Positions 5,956-13,449 are shown, numbered from the stretch's first letter. The stretch is DNA of 13,449 nt from Actinomycetota bacterium (GCA_026392555.1 JAPLBW010000229.1:1-13449); one strand, 5' to 3'. Notes: generated by a model from the letters alone, not told the origin. Made by a program: numbers and translations.

Positions 5956-7776
5956 ATGAAGCGAATTAACAAGCTCGGCCGGTGGCGCTATAGACGTGCC
6001 CTTCTACCGCTTGTTGACGCTATGGCCTGGGGCTTGGCTTTACCAGTAGCTGTGACCCTCCGTTACGACCTGGCGGATGCCTCCCCTTCTTGGGATGGTG
6101 TTGTGTGGCTGTCCGTTCTAGTAGTGGTAACCCAACTTGCGGTCGGCGCTGGATTTCGACTGTACCAAGGTCGCTTTCGGCTCGGCAGTCTTGATGAGAT
6201 CCTGACGTTGTTTCGGATTGCTTTGGCGGTCACTGGTGTGGCTTTCCTCGCTGACCTCGTCACATCCCCAACGGTGCGCGCGATTCCGCTGGGGAGTTTA
6301 GTTGTGGCGTTGTTCGTCGCGATGGCTGTCATGGGTGGCGCCCGGGTGACGGTGCGTTTGATCCGCGAGGGTGCTAGACGTCCGCAATCGGCTCGTCCCA
6401 CGTTGGTGTTCGGGGCCGGTGAGGCCGGGAGTCAACTGGTGCGTTCGATGTTGCTCGATCCGTCGAGCCAATTCATTCCTGTCGCGCTGCTAGATGATGA
6501 CCAGGGCAAGCGACACCTGCGCATTAACGGTGTCCCTGTGCGGGGTGATCGCGAGGCATTACCTCGTTTGGCTAAGTCAGTGGGGGCGGAACTACTCGTG
6601 ATTGCTGCGCCATCGGGTGATGCTGCATTACACCGTCGCTTGTACGACTTGGCTCAAGGATGTGGCCTCGAAGTGAAGGTCGTGCCGGGTATGACACAGA
6701 TGCTGCGGGACCACATCGGGTTTCGCGATCTACGCGACCTTGACGTGACCGACCTCTTGGGCCGGCGCTCTGTTGATCTAGAACTTGATTCAATAGCGCA
6801 CATTCTGCGTAACCGGCGTGTATTGATCACGGGCGCTGGTGGGTCGATCGGCTCTGAGTTGTGTCGCCAGGTGCATCGTTTTGGCCCGAGCCAGTTGATC
6901 ATGCTCGATCGCGACGAGTCGGCACTGCACGCAGTGGAGTTGTCCATCCATGGACGTGCGCTGATGGAAAGCCCTGATCTGGTCCTGTGTGACATTCGTG
7001 AGGGGTCCGTGGTGCAGGCCCACTTTGAACGGCTCAAGCCCGAGGTGGTGTTCCATGCTGCTGCGCTGAAGCACTTACCGATGTTGGAGCAGTACCCCGA
7101 GGAGGGGTGGAAGACGAATGTGCTCGGTACAGCCAATGTGTTAAAAGCTTCGGCTGCTGTCGGCGTCCAGACGTTCGTCAACATCTCAACTGATAAGGCC
7201 GCCAATCCGTCTAGCGTCTTGGGGGTGTCCAAGCGCACCGCCGAGGGAGTAACCGCCGGTTACGCCGAGACCGCCCCGGGGGACTACGTCTCAGTGCGTT
7301 TCGGCAATGTGTTGGGCTCGCGCGGATCGGTGTTGGAGTCCTTCGCGCATCAAATCGCGGCCGGCGGTCCAGTTACCCTCACCGATCCCGACGTCACCCG
7401 CTACTTCATGACGATTCCGGAAGCATCCCAGTTAGTCATTCAGGCTGCGGCTTTGGGTTACAACTGTGACGCGCTCGTCCTTGACATGGGTGAGCCGGTA
7501 CGGATCATGGACGTGGCACAACAGATGATCGCCATGTCGGGTCGCAACGACATAGAGATTAAGATTACCGGCCTGCGGTCAGCCGAAAAGTTGCACGAAG
7601 ATCTGATGGACAGCAGCGAAGAGCAGGAACCCACCACCCATCCGCTGATCAGCCGAGTTAAGGTGGATTCCATTCATCTATCCCCTGAGGATTTAGTTCC
7701 AGACCAGATCGTGGCACGATGGATGAGCAACGAGTACCGAACCAACGCGCAGGGCACGGATTTGCCACAGCTTTAA
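5956..7776 (+). CDS. Membrane-bound nucleotide-sugar 4,6-dehydratase, PglF/WbpM/CapD family
   Basis: The 606-residue length is typical for the long form of this family. Four membrane helices (about 14-36, 47-68, 86-104, 112-132) precede a first Rossmann-like domain (TLVFGAGEAGSQLVRS, 149-164) and the catalytic SDR domain from about 287. In the latter, ITGAGGSIGS (291-300) binds NAD(P) and STDKA (411-415) is the family active-site segment. The usual SDR YxxxK is LGVSK here (Leu422, Lys426); the tyrosine is replaced, as usual in this family. It is expected to convert UDP-GlcNAc to the 4-keto-6-deoxy sugar nucleotide at the inner membrane face. The acetyltransferase gene follows after 42 bases. 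ATG 5956 has only a close G-run before it (5948-5953), so initiation may be weak. UDP-GlcNAc as substrate is inferred from the family and neighbours. Confidence 0.92.
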   Translation: MKRINKLGRWRYRRALLPLVDAMAWGLALPVAVTLRYDLADASPSWDGVVWLSVLVVVTQLAVGAGFRLYQGRFRLGSLDEILTLFRIALAVTGVAFLADLVTSPTVRAIPLGSLVVALFVAMAVMGGARVTVRLIREGARRPQSARPTLVFGAGEAGSQLVRSMLLDPSSQFIPVALLDDDQGKRHLRINGVPVRGDREALPRLAKSVGAELLVIAAPSGDAALHRRLYDLAQGCGLEVKVVPGMTQMLRDHIGFRDLRDLDVTDLLGRRSVDLELDSIAHILRNRRVLITGAGGSIGSELCRQVHRFGPSQLIMLDRDESALHAVELSIHGRALMESPDLVLCDIREGSVVQAHFERLKPEVVFHAAALKHLPMLEQYPEEGWKTNVLGTANVLKASAAVGVQTFVNISTDKAANPSSVLGVSKRTAEGVTAGYAETAPGDYVSVRFGNVLGSRGSVLESFAHQIAAGGPVTLTDPDVTRYFMTIPEASQLVIQAAALGYNCDALVLDMGEPVRIMDVAQQMIAMSGRNDIEIKITGLRSAEKLHEDLMDSSEEQEPTTHPLISRVKVDSIHLSPEDLVPDQIVARWMSNEYRTNAQGTDLPQL

Positions 7777-7818
7777 TTGAGTCGGATGAAACAGCGCATG
7801 TGAGGGAGAGGGTCTGTG

Positions 7819-8487
7819 ATGTCGACGATGAGCTCCGCTCCCCCCATCGTCGTCGTTGGCGCTGGTGGTTTCGGTCGAGAAGTAGCAGGATTGGTAAGCG
7901 ATATTAACTTCGCCACCCCACAGTCCTGGGAACTGCTGGGCATAATTGACGATGGTGCACCAGACACAAGCCTGCTTACAGCGCTTGACCTGCGATACCT
8001 CGGTAGTCGAGACGCTGCACGCAACCATGTGCCGGCTGATGTGCACTACATCGTGGCTATCGGTGATGGCACGATTCGGCGGCGCCTTGATGCCGAGCTC
8101 AGCGAATGGGGTTGGAGGCCAGCAACATTGGTCCATCCATCGGCGCTTATTGGTTCGGATGTTCATCTCGGTGTTGGATCGGTGGTTGGCGCTGGGTCAA
8201 TTCTGACTACCAACATTCGTTTCGGTGTAGGGGCGCAAATAAATATTGCCTGCACAATCGGCCATGATGTCACAGCAGGCGAGTACGTCACGTTGTCGCC
8301 AGCGGTGAGCCTGAGCGGTGGCGTTAGCGCGGGCAACGGCTCCACCGTGTACACCCGGGCGGCGGTGAATCCGCAAGTGTCCATCGGCGCTGGCGCGACG
8401 GTTGGTGCCGGCGCTGTAGTAATCCGGGACGTTCCTGCCGGTATGACTGTTGCGGGTGTTCCGGCAAAGCCCATTCAACGTCAGTAA
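7819..8487 (+). CDS. PglD/NeuD-type sugar N- or O-acyltransferase
   Basis: This encodes a cytosolic acyl-CoA-dependent transferase of 222 residues. An N-terminal Rossmann-like nucleotide-sugar binding domain starts with PIVVVGAGGFGREVAGL (9-25). A left-handed beta-helix of hexapeptide repeats follows from about residue 105 (LIGSDVHLGVGSVVGAGS). His149 in IGHD matches the catalytic base of PglD/NeuD proteins, and GVPAKP (213-218) is the usual CoA-site C-terminus. ATG 7819 has GAGGGAGAGG at 7802-7811 (with a further G-run to 7812) at good spacing; GTG 7816 in frame is less likely. Next to a PglF-type dehydratase and a PglE-type aminotransferase, it probably N-acetylates the 4-amino group to give UDP-diNAc-bacillosamine or a related sugar. 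O-acetylation of another sugar cannot be excluded. Confidence 0.9.
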   Translation: MSTMSSAPPIVVVGAGGFGREVAGLVSDINFATPQSWELLGIIDDGAPDTSLLTALDLRYLGSRDAARNHVPADVHYIVAIGDGTIRRRLDAELSEWGWRPATLVHPSALIGSDVHLGVGSVVGAGSILTTNIRFGVGAQINIACTIGHDVTAGEYVTLSPAVSLSGGVSAGNGSTVYTRAAVNPQVSIGAGATVGAGAVVIRDVPAGMTVAGVPAKPIQRQ

Positions 8488-9135
8488 CTAGTCATCGTCG
8501 CTAGCTTGCCCGAGGATCTCTGGTGCCGTCGCGTGCGCCTCGGTGCTGATGCCAATTCGCGTGAAGACTGTGCGAAGCGTCCTGGCAAGGATCTGGAGAT
8601 CAAGGCCAAGCGACACGTTGTCCACATACCAAGTATCCATCTCCAGTTTGTCTTTCCAGCTAGCGCTGTTGCGCCCGTTGACCTGTGACCAACCAGTGAT
8701 TCCTGGACGTACTTCATGACGACGCGCTTGCTCAGGTGTGTAGCGGGGAAGGTAATGCAGGAGCAGTGGGCGGGGGCCCACCATGCTCATCTGACCCTTG
8801 ACCACGTTCCACAGTTCGGGTAGTTCATCGAGGCTGGTGCTGCGCAACAACTGACCGAAGCGGGTCATGCGGACGTCATCGGGTAGGGGCTGTCCTTTTT
8901 CGTCGGTCGCAGAGATCATGGTGCGGAACTTCAGGATCTGAAAGGTCTGACCATTTAGGCCTGGGCGTTCCTGCTTGAACAGCACCGGTGAGCCAAGTTT
9001 TGCTCGCACCAGAGCAGCCACAACTCCCTGGATTGGCGCGGACACAATCAGCAGCGCGCTCGCGGCCACCACATCAAAGGCTCGCTTACCTCCGCCTCGG
9101 TAAGTGCGTGCGCTCCTCGGCTGTTCCCGCTTCAA
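8488..9135 (-). CDS. PglC-type polyprenyl-phosphate phosphoglycosyl transferase (initiating sugar transferase)
   Basis: This encodes a 215-residue small monotopic transferase that would move a sugar 1-phosphate from UDP to undecaprenyl phosphate, starting repeat-unit assembly. Residues 18-46 are the membrane re-entrant helix after KRAFDVVAAS. Catalytic-domain motifs are KQERPGLNG (54-62), KFRTM (69-73), the Asp-Glu dyad in SLDELPELWN (Asp103-Glu104), GPRP (120-123) and RPGITGWSQVNGRN (143-156). I place the start at TTG 9135: it shares TTGA with the stop of the aminotransferase gene, and GAAGGA lies nine bases upstream within that gene. The open frame extends upstream to 9210, but those residues are unlike the family. 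The stop (8488-8490) abuts the stop of the converging acetyltransferase gene. Confidence 0.93.
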   Translation of the reverse strand: MKREQPRSARTYRGGGKRAFDVVAASALLIVSAPIQGVVAALVRAKLGSPVLFKQERPGLNGQTFQILKFRTMISATDEKGQPLPDDVRMTRFGQLLRSTSLDELPELWNVVKGQMSMVGPRPLLLHYLPRYTPEQARRHEVRPGITGWSQVNGRNSASWKDKLEMDTWYVDNVSLGLDLQILARTLRTVFTRIGISTEAHATAPEILGQASDDD

Positions 9136-10265
9136 CGTAGGGCGTCCTTCACCGCGTCGGCCACGCGCGCAATATCGCTGTCGGTCAGGCCCGCCCCGCT
9201 GGGCAAACACAGACCCTCCTCAAAGAGACGATCAGCCACCCCGGTGTGGTGCACCTGGTGGTTGGCGAAGACCGGTTGCTGGTGCATAGGTTTCCAGATG
9301 GGCCGCGACTCGATGTTGTGCAGCTGCAAGGATTCGCGAATGAGGGTGGGGGCTCCACGGCGGAGATCCCTGTCGAGTGTGATGGTGGTGAGCCAAGCGT
9401 TGCCTGTTCCCCATGGGGGATCCTGCGTGACGTTAAGTCCTTCAATGCCACCTAGAGCATCTCCGTAGAAGGATTGGATCTGCTTTCGCCGGGTGATCAT
9501 CTCGGGCAAGCGTTCGAGCTGGGCCCGGCCAAGAGCTGCCAATATGTTGCTGAGTCGGTAGTTGTAGCCAATCTCTTCGTGTTCGTACCAGGGGAACGGC
9601 TCGCGGGACTGGGTTGAGCGAAAGCGTGCTTTGCCTATGAGCTCGTCGTTGTTCGAGACCAGCATCCCGCCACCGGATGTTGTCATGATTTTGTTGCCAT
9701 TGAACGAGTACACGCCCGCTTGTCCCATGGTTCCGGCTGAATCATCGCCGTGGGTAGCACCCAGAGATTCGGCCGAATCAACAAGGACTGCCACACCAAA
9801 CCGCGCAGCGACCGGCAGGATCCGGTCGTAGTTCGCGGTGCGGCCAAAAAGATCAACAGGAATGATCGCTGCCACCTGACGGCCGTTACGATCACGCTCA
9901 TCGAGTACCTGTTCCAACAGGTCAGCATCCATCCCCCACGACGATGTGTCGACGTCGATGAAGACCGGTGTGGCACCAACATAGGTCACGGCGAAGGCGG
10001 TGGCGCCGAAGGTGAGAGTGGGGACGATGACCTCGTCGCCGGGCTTGACTCCGAGCCCGAGGAGTCCCAGGTGCAAAGCGGCGGTGCCTGACGAAAGCGC
10101 CAGCGCGTGAGTGGCTCCCGTGAAAGTGCAGATGTCCGCTTCAAAACCATCGATCTCAGGGCCAAGAGGGGCGACCCATCCAGAGTTCACCGCACGTTGC
10201 AGTGCCTCAACTTCCAGGTTGGACATGTGGGCCTGGGACAGCAAAACGGGGTGACCTTCAGGCAT
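9132..10265 (-). CDS. DegT/DnrJ/EryC1 PLP aminotransferase, PglE-like
   Basis: The 377-residue length is typical of sugar-nucleotide aminotransferases. SSGTAALHLGL (58-68) and VDSAESLGA (162-170, Asp163 contacting the PLP ring) are family segments. SFNGNKIMTTSGGGM (187-201) carries the Schiff-base Lys192 and closely resembles the signature of enzymes that aminate UDP-4-keto-6-deoxy-GlcNAc, such as PglE. N-terminal QAHMSNLEVEAL and SGWVAPLGPEIDGFE fit the same subgroup. The ATG at 10265 has a GGGGGAG-type site five bases upstream. It is expected to transfer an amino group from glutamate to C4 of the dehydratase product. The TTGA overlap with the downstream sugar transferase marks a translationally coupled pair transcribed against the dehydratase and acetyltransferase genes. 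Confidence 0.93.
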   Translation of the reverse strand: MPEGHPVLLSQAHMSNLEVEALQRAVNSGWVAPLGPEIDGFEADICTFTGATHALALSSGTAALHLGLLGLGVKPGDEVIVPTLTFGATAFAVTYVGATPVFIDVDTSSWGMDADLLEQVLDERDRNGRQVAAIIPVDLFGRTANYDRILPVAARFGVAVLVDSAESLGATHGDDSAGTMGQAGVYSFNGNKIMTTSGGGMLVSNNDELIGKARFRSTQSREPFPWYEHEEIGYNYRLSNILAALGRAQLERLPEMITRRKQIQSFYGDALGGIEGLNVTQDPPWGTGNAWLTTITLDRDLRRGAPTLIRESLQLHNIESRPIWKPMHQQPVFANHQVHHTGVADRLFEEGLCLPSGAGLTDSDIARVADAVKDALR

Positions 10266-10409
10266 TTCCGCTCCCCCTGAAGTAGTTGGATTGAAACTTA
10301 GACCAAAAGCGTGGCAATACGGGGTGAACTTGAATTGTTCTTAATGTACCTTGCTTTATGGCTGATGAAGCAGAGTGCTGGAGCCGCGGGGAATAGGCAA
10401 CTAGATCAC
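10266..10409. promoter_or_regulatory. Divergent intergenic region before the aminotransferase gene
   Basis: This 144-base gap must carry the promoter of the minus-strand aminotransferase/sugar transferase pair, and perhaps one for the plus-strand glycosyltransferases. It is less GC-rich than the flanking genes around 10285-10370. No confident -35/-10 pair or operator was identified. The only clear element is the CTCCCCCT tract (10271-10278), the ribosome binding site of the aminotransferase gene on the minus strand. Confidence 0.35.
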
Positions 10410-10664
10410 ATGTGTGGGATCTTTGGAATCATCTCTGAAAAGGTCATCAATCGACAGGATTTGGATTCCCTAGCCCAAAATACTGAGCGGCGTGGTCGCG
10501 ATTCGAGCGACCTGAAGTGGTATCTCGATGTGGTCGGGTTTGACTTCGCTTATGTGTGCAACACTGTCAAAAAAATCCACAAACGCACTAGGATTTTCCT
10601 ATGTCAGGTTGCATCTGGTACGTGTCTAAGTACGTGCTCACGCCTTCAGCAGGCGATCCTGTAG
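10410..10664 (+). pseudogene. asnB: Relic of asparagine synthetase (glutamine-hydrolysing) N-terminus
   Basis: From ATG 10410 the frame reads MCGIFGIISEK, the invariant start of class II glutamine amidotransferase domains in AsnB, where Cys2 is the nucleophile. RRGRDSSDL (about residues 27-35) matches the family's (Q/E)RGRDSSGL segment. Similarity fades within about 60 residues, and the frame runs on to TAG 10662-10664, overlapping the next gene; AsnB proteins are around 600 residues. No later part of AsnB is seen, so about nine tenths of the gene is missing and no enzyme can be made. No strong ribosome binding site precedes it. AsnB-like enzymes in polysaccharide loci often amidate uronic acids, so this locus may once have encoded such a modification. 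Confidence 0.7.
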
Positions 10665-11833
10665 GTCGTGGCTACGGCTTCATGCGCGAGTTTGCCCGTA
10701 TGGGCTACCGAACGCTGATAATTACTTCGGACTCGATGGGTAAGTTCAACGCACCCCTTGCACACCAAGCCTACGTCATCGAAGAACGCGAGGAGATCAC
10801 TGTATGCCGGGTTCGTACGTTTAAGTACATCAATGCCATGTCTATGAGGCGGGTATTGAGTTGGCTGGATTTCGAGTTCCGGCTCCTATGGCTACCAATG
10901 GCCGCGTTGCCCAAACCTGATGTCATTGTGGTTTCGAGCCTATCTCTGCTCACCGTACTGAACGGCATCCGGCTACGCCGACGATTTAAGGCCCGGCTGG
11001 TGTTTGAGGTGCAGGATATCTGGCCGCTAACAATCGTTGAAAACGGGATAATTGGAGCCCGCAATCCCCTCGCACGTTTGTTGGGGGCAGTGGAGAAGTG
11101 TGGTTACCATCGTGCCGACGTGATCGTTGGCACGATGCCAAACCTCGGTAAGCATGTTGCGCAGGTAACTGGCCAAGACTTGCCCACCCACTGCATCCCG
11201 ATGGGCGTTGACACACAAGCATTTGAAACACCCACGCCTCTGGCGGCGGATTACGTAGAGGCCTACTTTCCGACAGGCAAGTTTCTGGTTGCTTACGCGG
11301 GTAGCATGGGTAGAGCGAACGCGATGTCGGTGCTTTTCGAATGCGTGGAGTCGATGCAGCTCGATCCGAACATCCACTTTGTCATGCTGGGCGACGGGGA
11401 GCTTCGCGAGTCTTACATTCATCAGTACGGTCGCCTGCCAAATCTCACATTCGCACCGCGTGTACCTAGGTCTCAGGTCCACGATTTTCTTAGCCGATGT
11501 GACCTTCTGTTCCTTTCGGTCGCAAATTCGAAAATATACGAATACGGCCTGTCGCTTAATAAGCTGATCGATTACATGCTCGCGGCCAAGCCAATCGTCG
11601 CTGCGTATTCTGGGTATCCCTCAATAATTAACGAGGCGGAATGCGGGACGTTTGTGCCGGCTGGGGATGCATCTTTGTTGCGATCTGCCATCCTTCGTTA
11701 CTCGCTTATGACTGAGGCCGAACTAACAGTGATTGGTCAGCGTGGACGATCCTGGATCTTGGATAACAGGGGCTACGGGGAACTCGCGAAGCAGTACCAA
11801 TCTGTGTTGTTCCCGCACGGAGACCAACTGTGA
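10601..11833 (+). CDS. GT4-like glycosyltransferase
   Basis: The product is a 410-residue GT-B fold enzyme without a signal peptide. The N-terminal domain includes GRGYGFMREFARMGYRTLIIT (22-42) and VFEVQDIWPLTIVENG (134-149), the latter like the DIWP segment of WbuB-type transferases. The linker and second domain contain IPMGVDTQAF (199-208), VAYAGSMGRANAM (230-242), FVMLGDGELRE (260-270) and SLNKLIDYMLAAKPIVA (318-334), the donor-binding region. It should add a sugar from a nucleotide donor to the lipid-linked repeat unit at the cytoplasmic membrane face; donor and acceptor cannot be read. TAGGA lies seven bases before ATG 10601. The start lies inside the asnB relic frame, so its original upstream region may be lost. 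The stop overlaps the next gene's region. Confidence 0.88.
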   Translation: MSGCIWYVSKYVLTPSAGDPVGRGYGFMREFARMGYRTLIITSDSMGKFNAPLAHQAYVIEEREEITVCRVRTFKYINAMSMRRVLSWLDFEFRLLWLPMAALPKPDVIVVSSLSLLTVLNGIRLRRRFKARLVFEVQDIWPLTIVENGIIGARNPLARLLGAVEKCGYHRADVIVGTMPNLGKHVAQVTGQDLPTHCIPMGVDTQAFETPTPLAADYVEAYFPTGKFLVAYAGSMGRANAMSVLFECVESMQLDPNIHFVMLGDGELRESYIHQYGRLPNLTFAPRVPRSQVHDFLSRCDLLFLSVANSKIYEYGLSLNKLIDYMLAAKPIVAAYSGYPSIINEAECGTFVPAGDASLLRSAILRYSLMTEAELTVIGQRGRSWILDNRGYGELAKQYQSVLFPHGDQL

Positions 11834-11853
11834 CGATGATAAGGAGACATGAA

Positions 11854-12999
11854 GTGCTGACCGTCCTGCATTTGACCCACACGCACATCCCCTCGGACGT
11901 CCGCATCCTACGTGAGTTAAATACTCTCAGTGAATCGCCCGATCTGGAGGTGCATGCCTATGGGGTGCAGGAAAAGATGTCCCCCGATCTACGCGAGGTG
12001 AAGGGGCCGTTCGTGCTGAGTGAGATTCGCATCCTTGTAGGGCGTATTTCCTGGCTTTGGCGCCCAGCGCGATATGCCCTGCTAATGCTGGAAGTCAACA
12101 CCCGATTCGTCATGGGCATGTTGAGATTGCGCCCTAACATCGTGCACTGTCACGACACGTTGGTGCTTCCCGCAGGAGCATTGGCCAAGGTGCTGCTCCG
12201 GTCAACCCTGATTTACGACGCTCATGAGCTGGAGTCTGACAAGGGGGGGCAAAGTCCGGCCCTGTCCAAGGCAACCCTGCTTATTGAACGTTACTGTTGG
12301 CCACGAATTGATAGGTTGATAACTGTAAGCCCGTCCATCACGGATTGGTACGCCAGGAACCTAGGCCTCAAACCCACGGCCTGCATTCTGAACTCCCCGG
12401 AAACCAAAACTGTTCGCGGTCTAGCCGCAAATGGATCCGAGATCGGGCTACGGGTCCAGTTGGAAATCGGCCTGGAAATTCCGCTTTTCGTTTTTGTGGG
12501 CGGTCTTGGAATGGGGCGGGGAATCGAGTTGCTTCTCGAGACCTTCTCGGGAGCCGACGTGGAGGCACATGTCGCCTTCATTGGTTCTGGTGCGCTAGGA
12601 GAAACGATTGACAGAGCTTCCGATTCCAACGGCAACATCCATCGCTACGAAATGGTCCCACCTGACCAGTTGGTTTATCTCATCCAGGAAGCCACGGGCG
12701 GCTTTTGCTTGATCGAAGATAGCTGTCTCAATGAACGCTACTGCTTGCCTAACAAGTTGTTCACTTATGCTTTTGCTGGCCTACCTGTTATCGCATCCCG
12801 CCTGCCCGAAATTGAGCGCTACGTGGAGCAATATCAATTAGGTGTCTGTGCTGATCTCAGTGTTGAATCGATCACAGCAGCGGTTCAGGATTGCATGAAT
12901 GCGCCCAGGAACCTGCCGATTGAGCGCCTTGCGGAGCTTAGTTGGGCGAGACAAGCTGAGGTCCTGACCCAGCTCTATTCAGGTCTGGACGTAGTGTAG
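11854..12999 (+). CDS. GT4-like glycosyltransferase
   Basis: This encodes a second GT-B fold glycosyltransferase, 381 residues from GTG 11854. N-terminal VLHLTHTHIPSDVRILRELNTL, followed by HCHDTLVLPAGALAK and LIYDAHELESD, is typical of the GT4 acceptor domain. FVFVGGLGMGRGIELLLE and the donor-site stretch NERYCLPNKLFTYAFAGLPV, followed by IASRLPEI, mark the second domain. Three starts are possible: GTG 11830, which shares GTGA with the previous stop and has GGAG seven bases upstream; ATG 11836; and GTG 11854, with AAGGAG (11841-11846) at seven bases. I choose the last for its stronger site; the core fold begins just after it. It is cotranscribed with the preceding glycosyltransferase gene and probably adds the next sugar of the same repeat unit; specificity is unknown. 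Confidence 0.88.
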   Translation: MLTVLHLTHTHIPSDVRILRELNTLSESPDLEVHAYGVQEKMSPDLREVKGPFVLSEIRILVGRISWLWRPARYALLMLEVNTRFVMGMLRLRPNIVHCHDTLVLPAGALAKVLLRSTLIYDAHELESDKGGQSPALSKATLLIERYCWPRIDRLITVSPSITDWYARNLGLKPTACILNSPETKTVRGLAANGSEIGLRVQLEIGLEIPLFVFVGGLGMGRGIELLLETFSGADVEAHVAFIGSGALGETIDRASDSNGNIHRYEMVPPDQLVYLIQEATGGFCLIEDSCLNERYCLPNKLFTYAFAGLPVIASRLPEIERYVEQYQLGVCADLSVESITAAVQDCMNAPRNLPIERLAELSWARQAEVLTQLYSGLDVV

Positions 13000-13266
13000 A
13001 ACAGAGATTTTCGTAGGCCCCGCCTAGCGCGACCCAGACCACGTCGGGATCGAGTGCTAACGGACGGTATGTGCAACTGTGTTTTCTCAGATCCCGCAGA
13101 CGCTATCGGTGCATTGATCCCCCACATGCACAGGAACCAACTCGTTAACCAACCAGTGGTGCTAAAAAATCGGAACAGGTTCGGTTCGATGGGGTATCAA
13201 TTCCGGGGAGATTCGTGTGTTCTGGATGAGACAATTCTCAGACCTAAAAACCACGTAATGACATAG
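13000..13266 (+). pseudogene. Possible relic of a glycosyltransferase C-terminus
   Basis: One frame stays open from the preceding stop codon to TAG 13264-13266. From about 13054 it reads VLTDG, then VFSDPADAIGALIPHM, KNRNRFGS and FRGDSCVLDETILR. This order (variable loop, SDPxDxIxAL, RxRF, F, then L...Y/T..LR) resembles the last 60 residues of GT4 glycosyltransferases. No ribosome binding site or conserved core is present, and its end overlaps the opposite-strand membrane protein gene. It could be chance coding, so confidence is low. No better gene is seen in 13000-13196. Confidence 0.3.
13014..13026. terminator. Short hairpin after the second glycosyltransferase gene
   Basis: TAGGC (13014-13018) pairs with GCCTA (13022-13026) around a CCC loop, 14 bases after the stop codon at 12999. 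The position suits termination of the plus-strand operon. The stem is only five pairs, without a T-run. Confidence 0.25.
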
Positions 13267-13449
13267 ATGCACGTCAAGCCTATAGACATCAGCAAGACAG
13301 CCATTACTGAGTTAAATCCGGCAGCCCAGGCTCCTAGGCCAACTCCGGTAACCACAACGACGCGCAGAAGGTCAATGGCAGGAGTTAGCACAGTGCGCTG
13401 ATAAATCAACAGAACGATCGTGAGGGGGGAAACTACGAGTCCCGTCGCC
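13197..13449 (-). CDS. C-terminal end of a multi-span membrane protein, possibly a polysaccharide flippase
   Basis: On the minus strand the frame is open from the window edge to TGA at 13197-13199, giving 83 residues without a start. Three hydrophobic segments are visible: the edge stretch (LVVSPLTIVLLIY), then VVVVTGVGLGAWAAG, and VMAVLLMSIGLTCIYVITWFLGL. A hydrophilic tail, RIVSSRTHESPRN, follows. This pattern, at the end of a glycosyltransferase cluster, fits the last helices of a Wzx/MATE-type flippase, though a polymerase or another carrier is possible. The TTG at 13409 is internal and not a likely start. Confidence 0.5.
   Translation of the reverse strand, partial: ATGLVVSPLTIVLLIYQRTVLTPAIDLLRVVVVTGVGLGAWAAGFNSVMAVLLMSIGLTCIYVITWFLGLRIVSSRTHESPRN

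Noticed and set aside
6654..7238. 194-residue minus-strand open frame inside the dehydratase gene
   Set aside because: It is the antisense shadow of the conserved SDR domain; its composition is Arg/Ser-rich and no family is recognised.
9136..9210. Upstream extension of the sugar transferase frame to 9210
   Set aside because: The added 25 residues are Arg/Gly-rich, unlike the family, and lie wholly within the aminotransferase gene. TTG 9135 has a good ribosome binding site and a TTGA overlap.
1..13449. CRISPR array, transposon or integrase gene
   Set aside because: No regularly spaced repeats of array type and no transposase or integrase motifs were seen in any frame.

Overview
The window looks like a chromosomal segment of an actinomycete (Actinomycetota) of moderate GC content. 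The main evidence is gene content: a Wzz-type chain-length domain fused to a tyrosine kinase, a long low-molecular-weight phosphatase, a DUF4012 envelope protein, and a surface protein ending in an LAATG sorting signal of the kind used by class E sortases. Frequent GTG and TTG starts and purine-rich ribosome binding sites fit. I cannot name a genus. Most of the window is a surface polysaccharide or glycoconjugate locus with several broken genes.

Region 1 (1-1203) lies left of the locus. It holds the 3' part of a pentapeptide-repeat gene, then a small SnoaL/NTF2-like gene. Two 23-bp direct repeats (323-345 and 944-966) flank the latter. Both resemble the 3' end of an actinobacterial RNase P RNA gene read on the minus strand, but no RNase P RNA body follows either copy. 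They may be attachment-site scars.

Region 2 (1204-5815) is the regulation and envelope module. It encodes a polysaccharide co-polymerase/BY-kinase and its probable cognate tyrosine phosphatase, a divergent LAATG surface protein, and a DUF4012 protein whose C-terminus appears truncated by a small deletion with a frame change.

Region 3 (5956-10265) is a set of four genes matching the UDP-N,N'-diacetylbacillosamine route: a membrane-bound nucleotide-sugar 4,6-dehydratase (PglF/WbpM type) and a PglD-type N-acetyltransferase on the plus strand, and a PglE-type PLP aminotransferase and a PglC-type phosphoglycosyl transferase on the minus strand. The two pairs converge with directly abutting stop codons. 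Together they would make a 2,4-diacetamido-2,4,6-trideoxy sugar nucleotide and move the sugar phosphate onto the lipid carrier, starting the repeat unit.

Region 4 (10266-13449) holds assembly genes: a relic of an asparagine synthetase N-terminus, two consecutive GT4-fold glycosyltransferases that would extend the repeat unit, a possible glycosyltransferase relic, and the C-terminal end of a minus-strand multi-span membrane protein that may be the flippase.

No RNA gene, CRISPR array, transposase or integrase is visible. I found no strong candidate for a wholly new system. The most unusual points are the RNase P-like scars, the split-strand bacillosamine pathway, and the cluster of gene relics.
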